A stretch of 7,251 nt of DNA from JBJXFY01 sp046155815 (GCA_046155815.1 JBJXFY010000039.1:1-7251), one strand, 5' to 3'. Counted from the first letter of the stretch, positions 1 to 6,535 are shown. Numbers and translations are program-made. Notes: generated from the letters alone by a model not told the origin.

Positions 1-2
1 TG

Positions 3-158
3 CTCGCCGACGGCGGCCTCGTGGAGGCGTGCCAGAAGCAGCCCGCGCTGCTCGGCGGCATCAACGTGATGGCGGGCAAAATCACCCTTCCGGCCGTCTC
101 CCAGGCCCACGGCCTGCCCTGCACGGAAGCGAGAGCGCTGCTCGCGGAGGCGGCCTGA
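3..158 (+). CDS. ald: Alanine dehydrogenase, C-terminal fragment (cut by window edge)
   Basis: The first 51 codons of the plus strand are open in frame 3 and end at TGA 156-158; the start lies outside the window. The peptide contains GGINVMAGKITLPAVSQAHGL, which resembles the conserved C-terminal segment of alanine dehydrogenases (family pattern roughly G-x-N-x-x-x-G-x-x-T-x-x-x-V-A-x-x-x-G-L). Alanine dehydrogenase is a cytosolic NAD-dependent enzyme that interconverts L-alanine with pyruvate and ammonium. The catalytic and NAD-binding parts are not in the window, so activity cannot be judged. The gene converges on the lipoprotein gene to its right. The related NAD(P) transhydrogenase alpha subunit is a less likely alternative. 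The identification rests on a short stretch recognised from memory. Confidence 0.7.
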   Translation, partial: LADGGLVEACQKQPALLGGINVMAGKITLPAVSQAHGLPCTEARALLAEAA

Positions 159-191
159 CGCCAGCTCCCGCTGCTCTCCGTTGGAATCCGG

Positions 192-220
192 GGTGGCAGG
201 GCGGCAGTCCTCTGCCCACC
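192..220. terminator. GC-rich hairpin in the convergent gap, possible terminator
   Basis: GGTGGCAG (192-199) can pair with CTGCCCACC (212-220), giving eight base pairs with one bulged base and a 12-nt loop. It lies 33 nt after the alanine dehydrogenase stop, where a terminator would be expected. No T-tract follows on either strand, so it is not a canonical intrinsic terminator. Confidence 0.3.
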
Positions 221-261
221 GCGGGCGCACAATCGGTCCTTTCCCGCGCCCGGAAGGCGCG

Positions 262-281
262 CCGGACGGTTCGTCGTCCGG
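262..281. terminator. Perfect 7-bp hairpin in the convergent gap, possible bidirectional terminator
   Basis: CCGGACG (262-268) and CGTCCGG (275-281) are perfect inverted arms around a 6-nt loop, GTTCGT. The hairpin sits between the ends of two convergent genes, about 70 bp beyond the stop of the minus-strand lipoprotein gene. No T-tract follows in either direction. It may stop transcription with Rho or protect 3' ends. Nothing else was seen in the 159-351 gap. Confidence 0.35.
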
Positions 282-351
282 GCGTCACGGTCACGCCGTC
301 GGCGCTTGCGGCGAACGAGCCCCGCCGGCCCCACCCCGCCCCGAACCGGCA

Positions 352-3300
352 TCACTTGCGCCGCAGCTGTGCCACGGGACCCACCCAGCGGGTGTTGAAG
401 CGGCGGTTCAGCTCGTCGCCGGGCTGCGGCGGGCGCAGTTCGGTTCCGTACCGCTGGTCGTCCATTCCTTCCCACGGCAGCGGTTCCACGCGATCGCCGG
501 CGCGGACGTGGAAGTCGGCGTCCTTGTCCCAGCCAACCGTGAAGAGGAAAAACGCCCGCTGCGCGCCGGCCGGCCGCGGCGGAAGGCCGGCCGCGGAGAA
601 CTTCAGTTCCAGCGCATCGCCGCCGTTCAGGATCGCGAGGCCGCCGTCGCGCCGCGCGATCAGCTCGTCCACCGCGCCGTAGCGCGTACACCAGCCGGAC
701 ACGGCCAGCCGCCAGTCCGGCCAGTCGCGCACGACGTCGTAGTCCGGTGTGAGCGGCTGCGTCCACGGCAGGTCCGCGAAGTCGCTGTAGCCGCGCCAGC
801 GCAGGTCGGTGGTGTCCGGCGCGATCGTGGCGACGCGCGTGTCCGCCTCGCCGGCTCGCTCGAAGAGCGCGATCCGGTCCCAGTGAATCTCGAAGCCGGC
901 CGTCCAGCGCAGCCGGCGAACGCCCTCAGGCAGCCGGCCCGTGAGGTCCACCAGCATGGTCTTCGTCTTCCCGATCGGGGCGCCCACAACGAAGTCGAGC
1001 GGCCGCCAGCTCCCGTCGGCCAGCTCTGCCTCGAGCTTCGGGAACGGGAACGGCACGTCCGGATCGCGCGCGGCGGCCATGTTGGCCATGCCGCCGCCGA
1101 AGCGCAGCCAGCCCGTCATCGCCAGCACCAAGGACCGCGCCGGATCCAGCGGGCCGAAGTCCAGCACCACGCCGTGCGGCTCCGCGTGGCCGCGGAGCTG
1201 CGGCGCGCGCAGCCGGGTCGGCGAGGCCATCTCCCGATCCTCCGCCTGGAGCGCCGCCGTCACGTCGTCGCCCGCGAGATTTTCACCCCGGCGGAGGGGC
1301 ACGCGGCCCTTCAAAGTCATCAGGCCGGTGGGCGGAAAGGGACGGCCAGGCACGAGCTTGTCCGTGGGATGCACCTCGGTGCCGGGCGGATGGTCCACCA
1401 CCAGCAGCTTCGCCTCGTCGAGGTACAGCACCTCGCGCAGCTCCTCGGTGATCTCCAGCACGTACGCGCCTTCCCGCGGGCGGAAGCTCGCGTCGTCGCC
1501 CACCCGCACGATCTCGTCCGGATCGGCCTGGATGTAGAAACCCTCCGCGGCGGGCAGGCCCACGGGCGCGGCGCCGAGCAGGTCGGTCACAAAGCGGAAA
1601 CGCTCGCCGTCCCAGGCGTACAGGTACGGGCAGGAGCCGGTCGGCTGGATGAGCTCGAGCAACGGCACCGGCGCGGCGGAGACCTGGACGTCCACGTCCG
1701 TGCTGGCGGTGTCGAACCAGCGCACGCTCACCGCCCCCACCGTGTCGAGCCGGCCGACACCGATCTCGACCGGCAGCGCATGGACGGTGCGCAGCGTGCG
1801 CCAGTGGCCGGACGTGAGCTCGATCTGCATGCCGAGGCCGCTGGAATTCGAACGGTTGCCGACGAGGCGCAGCTTGAGCTGGCGGTTCGCATTGCCGCCG
1901 TCATTGCGAAAAATCTTCAGGCCCGCCCCCTCGACCGAGGCGGCCAGGTCCGTGTCGCCGTCCTGGTCGAGGTCGGCGAAGGCGAGCGAAGTGATCCGCC
2001 CGCGCGGCAGCTTTGCGAGGCCGAGCGCGTCGCTCACCTCGCGGAAGCCGGCCTGGCCCGCGTTGCGCCAGACGCGCAGGCCGTCGCCTGCCGCGACCAG
2101 GTCCAGCCAGCCGTCGTTGTCGAAGTCGAGCCCCCGCAGCTCTGCAGGCACGAATCCGCCGAACGGGAGGACGAGGCGGTTCGTCAGCCCGTTGAACACG
2201 ATCGTCACCGCGTCGGCGCCCGCGACGGCGAGGTCGGGACGCAGGTCGTTGTTGAGGTCGCCCATGGCGAACGCCCCGCCCGAGGGCCAGTCAATGGGCG
2301 CGTTGGTGAAGCCGCCGCCGCGCACGCGGCTGTGCAGCTCCGGCGCGCCCGCGTCGCGGCCGACCACGAGGTCGTTGATCCCGTCGCCATCCCAGTCGTC
2401 GCTCAGCAGCGTGCGCACGCCGGCGAGCGCCGGTACGCCCGACGTGGCCGTGGTGTCGCGGAAGTACATGTTGCCGAGGTTGCGCAGCACGCGGAAGGCG
2501 CGGTTGGCCGGATTGACGATGAGCAGGTCGAGGTTGCCGGTGAAGTCGAGGTCGAGCAGCAGGCCGTCGGCGGCGGGGATGCGGCGCAGGTTGGAGAAGG
2601 CCGTGGCGTCGGTGACCGCGCCGTTGGTCGCGAGGCGGAAGGCGTGCAGGCCGTCCTCGCCGAGCACGACAATGTCCTCGTAGCGGTCCTTGTTCAGGTC
2701 GCCCACCAGCACGCGGGCGTAGCGGGCGCTGTTGGTGGCCGGGATGGGATTGCCCTGCGGCGTGAGTTTCCCGCCCTCGTTTCGGAGCAGCCGGAACTGC
2801 CGCTCGCCCGCACCGGTGAAGAGGTCGTTCCGGCCGTCGTGGTTGATGTCAATCACGCCCACCGGCCCGGAGTACGTGGGCGCGTCGCTGCCGAGGAACT
2901 CCGCCGTCGCGTCCTTGAAGGTGACCGGCACGCCGTCGGCGTCGGGCTGTTCGAGGCGGAACGGCACGCGGATCTCGGTGTAGGCGCAGGCCTCGAGGGC
3001 GTTCTGGTCCACGGTGGTGCCGGCGCGCTGCACGGCGATGGACTGATGCTGCGTCATCCAGCGCGCCGCCTCGTCCGCGCGGCCGAGGCGGTTGAGCACC
3101 TGGGCGAGCTGGTAGGCGGCGGAGGGATGTTCCGGCTCAAACTGCAGGCATTCCTCGAACAGCGCGGCGGCCGGCTCGAACTGCCCGAGTTCCTGATGCG
3201 CGCGGGCCATGAGGAAGCTCACGTTGTTCACCGTGCGGTCAATGTCCTTGGCCGTCTGCAGTGGCGGCAGCGCCTCCGCCGGACGGCCGGCGCGGAGCAG

Positions 3301-3627
3301 CGCCGCACCGAGCAGGTAGTGGCCCGCGCCGGAGTTCGGCACGAGCGCGAGGAGTTCCCGCGCCTGCGCCGCCGCCTCGTCGCCGCGCCCGGCGCGGAGC
3401 AGCGCGTTGGCCAGGTTCTGCCGCGCCTCGGGATGCACGGGCTGCAGCGCGACGGCCCGGGCGAAGGCGGCGACGGCCTCCTCAGGCCGGCCGCCCTCGT
3501 AGGCGGCCTTGCCCAGCGTGGACTGGCGGAGGAATTCCTCGTCGGCATCCGCGGCGCGCCGGCCGCAGCCGGCAGCCAGCACCGCGAGCGCCAGGACCGC
3601 GGCGAGGACGGGCAACAGGCGGAACAT
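352..3627 (-). CDS. Lipoprotein with TPR, seven FG-GAP/VCBS blades, ASPIC/UnbV domain and a large C-terminal region
   Basis: This encodes 1091 residues. I chose the ATG at 3625-3627 because it opens a lipoprotein signal peptide (MFRLLPVLAAVLALAVLAAGC) with Cys21 as the lipidated residue; the reading frame continues upstream but only as proline/glycine/arginine-rich sequence. Residue 22 is Gly, not Asp, so outer-membrane sorting is plausible. Domains: five TPRs at about 34-195, each 34 residues long; seven calcium-loop motifs of the type D-x-D/N-x-D-G-x-x-D starting near residues 260, 310, 359, 411, 457, 501 and 552, fitting one seven-bladed propeller; an ASPIC/UnbV-like domain at about 580-640; then about 430 residues with no recognised enzyme motif, starting with CPYLYAWDGERF. 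TPRs and propellers usually bind proteins or glycans, so an envelope binding or scaffold role is inferred. No Shine-Dalgarno sequence precedes the start. The gene lies 166 bp downstream of thrC on the same strand. Confidence 0.88.
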   Translation of the reverse strand: MFRLLPVLAAVLALAVLAAGCGRRAADADEEFLRQSTLGKAAYEGGRPEEAVAAFARAVALQPVHPEARQNLANALLRAGRGDEAAAQARELLALVPNSGAGHYLLGAALLRAGRPAEALPPLQTAKDIDRTVNNVSFLMARAHQELGQFEPAAALFEECLQFEPEHPSAAYQLAQVLNRLGRADEAARWMTQHQSIAVQRAGTTVDQNALEACAYTEIRVPFRLEQPDADGVPVTFKDATAEFLGSDAPTYSGPVGVIDINHDGRNDLFTGAGERQFRLLRNEGGKLTPQGNPIPATNSARYARVLVGDLNKDRYEDIVVLGEDGLHAFRLATNGAVTDATAFSNLRRIPAADGLLLDLDFTGNLDLLIVNPANRAFRVLRNLGNMYFRDTTATSGVPALAGVRTLLSDDWDGDGINDLVVGRDAGAPELHSRVRGGGFTNAPIDWPSGGAFAMGDLNNDLRPDLAVAGADAVTIVFNGLTNRLVLPFGGFVPAELRGLDFDNDGWLDLVAAGDGLRVWRNAGQAGFREVSDALGLAKLPRGRITSLAFADLDQDGDTDLAASVEGAGLKIFRNDGGNANRQLKLRLVGNRSNSSGLGMQIELTSGHWRTLRTVHALPVEIGVGRLDTVGAVSVRWFDTASTDVDVQVSAAPVPLLELIQPTGSCPYLYAWDGERFRFVTDLLGAAPVGLPAAEGFYIQADPDEIVRVGDDASFRPREGAYVLEITEELREVLYLDEAKLLVVDHPPGTEVHPTDKLVPGRPFPPTGLMTLKGRVPLRRGENLAGDDVTAALQAEDREMASPTRLRAPQLRGHAEPHGVVLDFGPLDPARSLVLAMTGWLRFGGGMANMAAARDPDVPFPFPKLEAELADGSWRPLDFVVGAPIGKTKTMLVDLTGRLPEGVRRLRWTAGFEIHWDRIALFERAGEADTRVATIAPDTTDLRWRGYSDFADLPWTQPLTPDYDVVRDWPDWRLAVSGWCTRYGAVDELIARRDGGLAILNGGDALELKFSAAGLPPRPAGAQRAFFLFTVGWDKDADFHVRAGDRVEPLPWEGMDDQRYGTELRPPQPGDELNRRFNTRWVGPVAQLRRK

Positions 3628-3640
3628 GGGGGAAGGAAAC

Positions 3641-3678
3641 GCCGTCCGGCCCCGGGCTCCAAGCTCCAAAAGGACGGC
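3641..3678 (-). promoter_or_regulatory. Inverted repeat in the 5' leader of the lipoprotein gene
   Basis: GCCGTCC (3641-3647) and GGACGGC (3672-3678) are perfect 7-bp inverted arms separated by 24 nt. The nearer arm is only 13 nt upstream of the lipoprotein start codon. As RNA it would form a hairpin next to the initiation region; as DNA it could be an operator. The loop contains a repeated GGAGC motif (minus strand). No -35/-10 pair was recognised in the 166-bp gap. Confidence 0.25.
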
Positions 3679-3763
3679 TGTGAATGTCTTCCTTCGGGCG
3701 AGGCGACACCCGCCGCGGTCCCCGGCACCAAAGGGAGGGCCGGGGCCGGGACGCGGCGCCCCG

Positions 3764-3787
3764 CCAGGGGCGGTTTGGCCGCCCTGG
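3764..3787 (-). terminator. Hairpin just after the thrC stop, terminator-like without T-tract
   Basis: Minus-strand CCAGGGCGG (3787-3779) and CCGCCCCTGG (3773-3764) pair with one bulged base around a 5-nt loop. The hairpin begins 6 nt after the thrC stop codon. No T-run follows, and the next bases are GC-rich. It may partly terminate thrC transcripts or act as an RNA-stability stem. Because it is imperfect, read-through into the lipoprotein gene cannot be excluded. Confidence 0.4.
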
Positions 3788-3793
3788 TTCAAC

Positions 3794-5056
3794 TCACGCC
3801 GCCACCCATTCCCGTTGGTCGCAGGCCAGCAGGGCCTCGAACTCGCGCAGGCTGGGCCGGATGTCGCGCGTCTCGCCGACGTGGCCGGTCATGGCCTCGA
3901 GCGTCTTCAGACCGTTGCCGGTGATGCACAGCACGGCGCTGGAGTCGGCCGGAATCTTTCCCTGCGCGATGAGCTTCTTGGCCACGCCCACGGTCACGCC
4001 GCCGGCGGTCTCGGCAAAGATGCCCTCGCACTCCGCCAGCAGGCGGATGCCTTCGCGGATCTCGTCATCGGTCACGTCCTCGCCGTGGCCGCCGGTCTCC
4101 CTCATCACCTTCAGCGCGTAGAAGCCGTCGGCCGGCGTGCCGATGGCGAGGGATTTGGCGATGGTGTTCGGCTTGACCGGCTTGAAGAAATCCAGCCCGG
4201 CCTTCTGCGCGGTGGTGATGGGCGCGCAGCCGGTGGCCTGGGCGCCGTGGATTTTCCACTTCGTCTCGGGCACGAGGCCGAGCTTGGTGAACTCCTGGTA
4301 GCTCTTGTGGATCTTCGTGAGCAGCGAGCCGGAGGCCATGCACACGACGGTGTGCTCGGGCGCGCGCCAGCCGAGCTGCTCCTGGATCTCGAAACCCATG
4401 CTCTTGCTGCCCTCGGCGTAGTAGGGACGCATGTTCACGTTCACGAAGGCCCAGCCGTACTTGCCGGCGATCTCGGCGCAGAGGCGGTTCACCTCGTCGT
4501 AGTGGCCCTTGATGCCGATGACGTTGGCCCCGTAGGCGAGGGAGTTCACCACCTTGCCCTGCTCCAGGTCGTGCGGGATGAAGACGTAGCATTCGAGGCC
4601 GGCCGCGGCGGCATTGGCGGCGACGCTGTTGGCGAGGTTCCCCGTCGAGGCGCAGGCCACGGTCTTGAAGCCCATCTCCACCGAGCGGCTGAGCGCGACG
4701 CTGACCACGCGGTCCTTGAAGGAGAGGGTGGGGTAGTTCACCGCGTCGTTCTTCACCCACAGCTCGCGGATGCCGAGCCGGGAGGCGAGGCGGTCGGCCT
4801 TCACCAGCGGCGTGAAGCCGACCTGCCGGCCGACGGTCGGCTCGCCGGCCACGGGCAGCAGCTCGCGGTAGCGCCACATGGTCTGCGGCCGCGCCACGAT
4901 GGCGTCGCGGGTGAGCGTGCGGCGGATGCGGTCGTAGTCGTAGGCGACCTCGAGCGGGCCGAAGTCGAACTCGCAGACGTGCGTGGCGGTGAGGGGGTAC
5001 TCGTGGCCGCATTCGCGGCACTTGAGCGCCTTCATGTAGCTGCCGGTCTTGTCCAT
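3794..5056 (-). CDS. thrC: Threonine synthase
   Basis: Threonine synthase is the last step of threonine biosynthesis: a cytosolic PLP enzyme converting O-phospho-L-homoserine and water to L-threonine and phosphate. The 420-residue protein shows fold-type II PLP features: Lys114 in LSFKDR as the Schiff-base lysine, the cofactor loop STGNLANS (137-144), and the C-terminal ITGNGLK (378-384) typical of this family. The N-terminus has a small Cys motif (Cys13, Cys16, Cys28) followed by FGPLEV; the position where a fourth Cys would be expected is Asp31. The ATG at 5054-5056 was chosen because AGGA lies 9 nt upstream. ATG 5060-5062 is only 3 nt from it, and ATG 5033-5035 would also keep all domains. 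dinB lies upstream and the lipoprotein gene downstream, both on the same strand; no other threonine gene is in the window. The leader may contain an attenuator. Confidence 0.95.
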   Translation of the reverse strand: MDKTGSYMKALKCRECGHEYPLTATHVCEFDFGPLEVAYDYDRIRRTLTRDAIVARPQTMWRYRELLPVAGEPTVGRQVGFTPLVKADRLASRLGIRELWVKNDAVNYPTLSFKDRVVSVALSRSVEMGFKTVACASTGNLANSVAANAAAAGLECYVFIPHDLEQGKVVNSLAYGANVIGIKGHYDEVNRLCAEIAGKYGWAFVNVNMRPYYAEGSKSMGFEIQEQLGWRAPEHTVVCMASGSLLTKIHKSYQEFTKLGLVPETKWKIHGAQATGCAPITTAQKAGLDFFKPVKPNTIAKSLAIGTPADGFYALKVMRETGGHGEDVTDDEIREGIRLLAECEGIFAETAGGVTVGVAKKLIAQGKIPADSSAVLCITGNGLKTLEAMTGHVGETRDIRPSLREFEALLACDQREWVAA

Positions 5057-5065
5057 GTGCATTGG

Positions 5066-5069
5066 TCCT
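5066..5069 (-). promoter_or_regulatory. Ribosome binding site of thrC
   Basis: The minus strand reads ACAGGACCAATGCACATG. AGGA is 9 nt before the ATG at 5054-5056 and 3 nt before the ATG at 5060-5062, which favours the former. It is the only Shine-Dalgarno-like sequence found at a gene start in this window. Confidence 0.45.
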
Positions 5070-5099
5070 GTCAGTGGCGGCGCGGCGGGGTCGGGGCAC

Positions 5100-5128
5100 A
5101 AAAAAACCCCTTCCCTGCGGGAGAAGAG
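5100..5128 (-). terminator. Intrinsic terminator in the thrC leader
   Basis: On the minus strand the left arm CTCTTCTCCC (5128-5119), loop GCA and right arm GGGAAGGGG (5115-5107) form about nine pairs, including two G-U, with one bulged C. Seven Ts follow directly (5106-5100). This is the only stem plus T-tract in the window that looks like a Rho-independent terminator. It ends 43 nt before the thrC ATG, so it is either the end of an upstream transcript or an attenuator of thrC. Confidence 0.6.
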
Positions 5129-5154
5129 GACCGGGACAGACCGGCGATCTTCTC
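5121..5154 (-). promoter_or_regulatory. Possible antiterminator hairpin overlapping the thrC leader terminator
   Basis: Minus-strand GAGAAGA (5154-5148) is perfectly complementary to TCTTCTC (5127-5121), which is most of the left arm of the terminator stem. Between them CCGG (5144-5141) and CCGG (5134-5131) form an inner 4-bp stem with a 6-nt loop, set off by a symmetric 3x3 internal loop. This hairpin and the terminator cannot form together, as in known transcription attenuators. No ligand or leader peptide is evident. Confidence 0.4.
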
Positions 5155-5162
5155 ATTTTTCC

Positions 5163-5176
5163 CCGGCCCGAGCCGG
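5163..5176 (-). other. Small GC hairpin upstream of the candidate attenuator
   Basis: CCGGC (5163-5167) and GCCGG (5172-5176) are perfect arms around a 4-nt loop. On the minus strand the stem is followed by GGAAAAATG, not by a T-run, so it is not a terminator for thrC-direction transcripts. It could be part of the folded thrC leader. Confidence 0.3.
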
Positions 5177-5357
5177 AGCTGGAATTGGCACCTGGACACT
5201 GTCGCGTCGCCGTGAACAGCCGGTTGCCGTGGGGTCAAAAGGCCAGTCCCTCGCCCACTCGCAATGAGAGCCCGCGTCAACGGGCGCGCGCTATGTGCCA
5301 AGCGCGGCGCGGGGTGTCAACGATTTCGGAGGCGCCGGGTTCCTTGCCCACGGCCCA

Positions 5358-5447
5358 AGGAGGCCCATCGCCACGCTCCCCGCCGCCGTTGGGGCCGGCT
5401 TTCAGCCTTGGCTTCCGCGCCTCGCGCCCCGGGCATTTGGGCCTCCT
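5358..5447. repeat. Long-range 10-bp inverted repeat after dinB
   Basis: AGGAGGCCCA (5358-5367) and TGGGCCTCCT (5438-5447) are perfect 10-bp inverted arms with 70 nt between them. The right arm begins 5 nt after the dinB stop codon. Inside, GGGGC (5391-5395) and GCCCC (5426-5430) give a second, nested stem. The element could fold at the 3' end of dinB mRNA and protect it or help stop transcription. GGCCCA is repeated at 5352-5357 and 5362-5367, so alternative pairing is possible. Confidence 0.4.
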
Positions 5448-5452
5448 CATGT

Positions 5453-6535
5453 TCACCCCAGCGGCAGCCACAGTTGCCGCGCCTGCGCCTCGACCAGCCC
5501 CGACACACCCAGCCCGAGCAGGCGCAGCGGGCGGGCCACGAGGCGGTGCGCGGCCAGCAGGTGGCACGCCAGCCGGTAAATCTCCCGCGACTCCATCAGC
5601 GGCTCCTCGACGGACACCTGCCGGGTAAGCGTCGTGAAGTCGCCGTAGCGCACCTTGACCTGCACGGTGTGCGCCGCGAGGCGCCGGCGCTGGAGCTTGT
5701 CTGCGACCTCGCCGGCCTGTTCGCGCAGGCAGGCGCGCAGCGTCGGCCGGTCGTCCGTGTCGCGGCTGAAGGTGTTCTCCGCGCTGATGCTCTTGATGTC
5801 GTCCCCGAGCTCGAGCGGCCGGTCGTCCTCGCCGAAGGCAAAGCGCCGCAGTTCCGGCCCCCACGAGCCGACCAGCGCCCGCAGGTCGCCGGGGTAATCC
5901 TGGAGATCGCCCACCGTGCGGATTCCGGCGCGCAGCAGGTTTTCCTCCGTGACCCGGCCCACCCCGTGCAGCGCACGCACCGGCAGCGGGCGCAGGAAGG
6001 CGACCTTCTCCGCGTCCCGGATGAGCGTCAGGCCGTCCGGCTTCTCGAAGTCGCTGGCCAGCTTGGCGAGGAGCTTGTTCGGCGCGATGCCGACGCTGGC
6101 GGTGAGCCGGCGCCGCGTGCGGATGGCCTCCTTGATCTGCCGGGCGAACGGCAGCGCCCCGGCCAACGCCTCGTCCACCGATTCCGCCGCGGCGCGCGCG
6201 GAAACGTCGAGATAGGCCTCGTCCACGGAAACCTGCTGGATGAGTTCGCCGGCCAGTTCCCGCACGAGTTCGAAGACGGCGCGGGACTCGGCCCTGTAGG
6301 CGTCCATGCGCGGCCGGAGGAAGACCCCGTGCGGGCAAAGGCGGCCGGCGGTGGCGCTGGGCAGGGCGGAACGCACGCCGAACTTCCGCGCCTCGTAGCT
6401 GGCCGCGCAGACCACGCCGCGGCTGTCCGGCGACCCGCCGACAATCACCGGTCGGCCGCGCAGCGAGGGATCATCCCGCTGCTCCACGGACGCGAAAAAC
6501 GCGTCCATGTCGAGGTGCAGGATGATGCGGGGCAT
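5453..6535 (-). CDS. dinB: DNA polymerase IV (Y-family translesion polymerase)
   Basis: This cytosolic polymerase copies past damaged template bases without proofreading. The 360-residue protein, close to the usual 350-400, is complete. Near the N-terminus LHLDMDAFF carries metal ligand Asp9 and the aromatic steric-gate position Phe14. YEARKFGV (47-54) is the conserved nucleotide-binding segment, and SVDEAYLD contains catalytic Asp105 and Glu106. SVGIAPNKLLAKLASDFEKP (147-166) completes the palm. The thumb helix-hairpin-helix is near LHGVGRVTEENLLRAGI (189-205). A little-finger domain follows, and the C-terminal QLWLPL (354-359) fits a beta-clamp-binding motif. The ATG at 6533-6535 is supported by the conserved N-terminus; no Shine-Dalgarno sequence precedes it. 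It is divergent from the GNAT gene across 116 bp. No LexA-box of the E. coli type was recognised upstream, so SOS control is not shown. Confidence 0.96.
   Translation of the reverse strand: MPRIILHLDMDAFFASVEQRDDPSLRGRPVIVGGSPDSRGVVCAASYEARKFGVRSALPSATAGRLCPHGVFLRPRMDAYRAESRAVFELVRELAGELIQQVSVDEAYLDVSARAAAESVDEALAGALPFARQIKEAIRTRRRLTASVGIAPNKLLAKLASDFEKPDGLTLIRDAEKVAFLRPLPVRALHGVGRVTEENLLRAGIRTVGDLQDYPGDLRALVGSWGPELRRFAFGEDDRPLELGDDIKSISAENTFSRDTDDRPTLRACLREQAGEVADKLQRRRLAAHTVQVKVRYGDFTTLTRQVSVEEPLMESREIYRLACHLLAAHRLVARPLRLLGLGVSGLVEAQARQLWLPLG

Larger units (their letters stand above)
5057..5452. other. 396-bp leader/intergenic region between dinB and thrC
   Basis: This gene-free stretch separates the dinB stop from the thrC start. 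From right to left (minus-strand direction) it holds: a long inverted repeat right after dinB (5358-5447); a weak promoter-like pair, TTGACA at 5315-5320 and CATAGC at 5290-5295 with a 19-bp spacer; a GC hairpin CCGGC/GCCGG at 5163-5176; and the overlapping hairpins and T7 tract at 5100-5154. Reading frames cross the region but look like composition artefacts. One starts with TTG at 5301 and stops at 5071, and is not rich in threonine or isoleucine codons, so there is no support for a classical thr leader peptide. No T-box signature was recognised. Confidence 0.5.

Noticed and set aside
262..281. GGTTCG within the convergent hairpin, considered as part of a tRNA T-arm
   Set aside because: No acceptor, D or anticodon arms can be built around it.
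3628..3792. Extension of the lipoprotein by 55 residues to an upstream ATG at 3790-3792
   Set aside because: The extra residues are low-complexity Gly/Pro/Arg-rich and would bury the signal peptide. The ATG at 3625-3627 places a lipobox at Cys21.
181..3924. A plus-strand open frame of 1247 codons opposite the lipoprotein gene
   Set aside because: It is the exact antisense frame of a gene lacking TTA, CTA and TCA codons. Its peptide is arginine/alanine/glutamine-rich without domains, while the minus-strand product has a clear signal peptide and several known domains.
3509..5215. A plus-strand open frame of 568 codons opposite thrC
   Set aside because: It is an antisense artefact of the same codon bias; the minus strand encodes an unmistakable threonine synthase.
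5071..5301. A 76-codon minus-strand frame (TTG start) ending 14 nt before thrC, considered as a leader peptide
   Set aside because: It is not enriched in threonine or isoleucine, has a rare start codon with no ribosome binding site, and looks like chance read-through of GC-rich DNA.
5290..5320. TTGACA and CATAGC as a sigma-70 promoter for thrC
   Set aside because: The -10 matches only half of the consensus and the spacer is 19 bp, so it is too weak to annotate as a separate feature.
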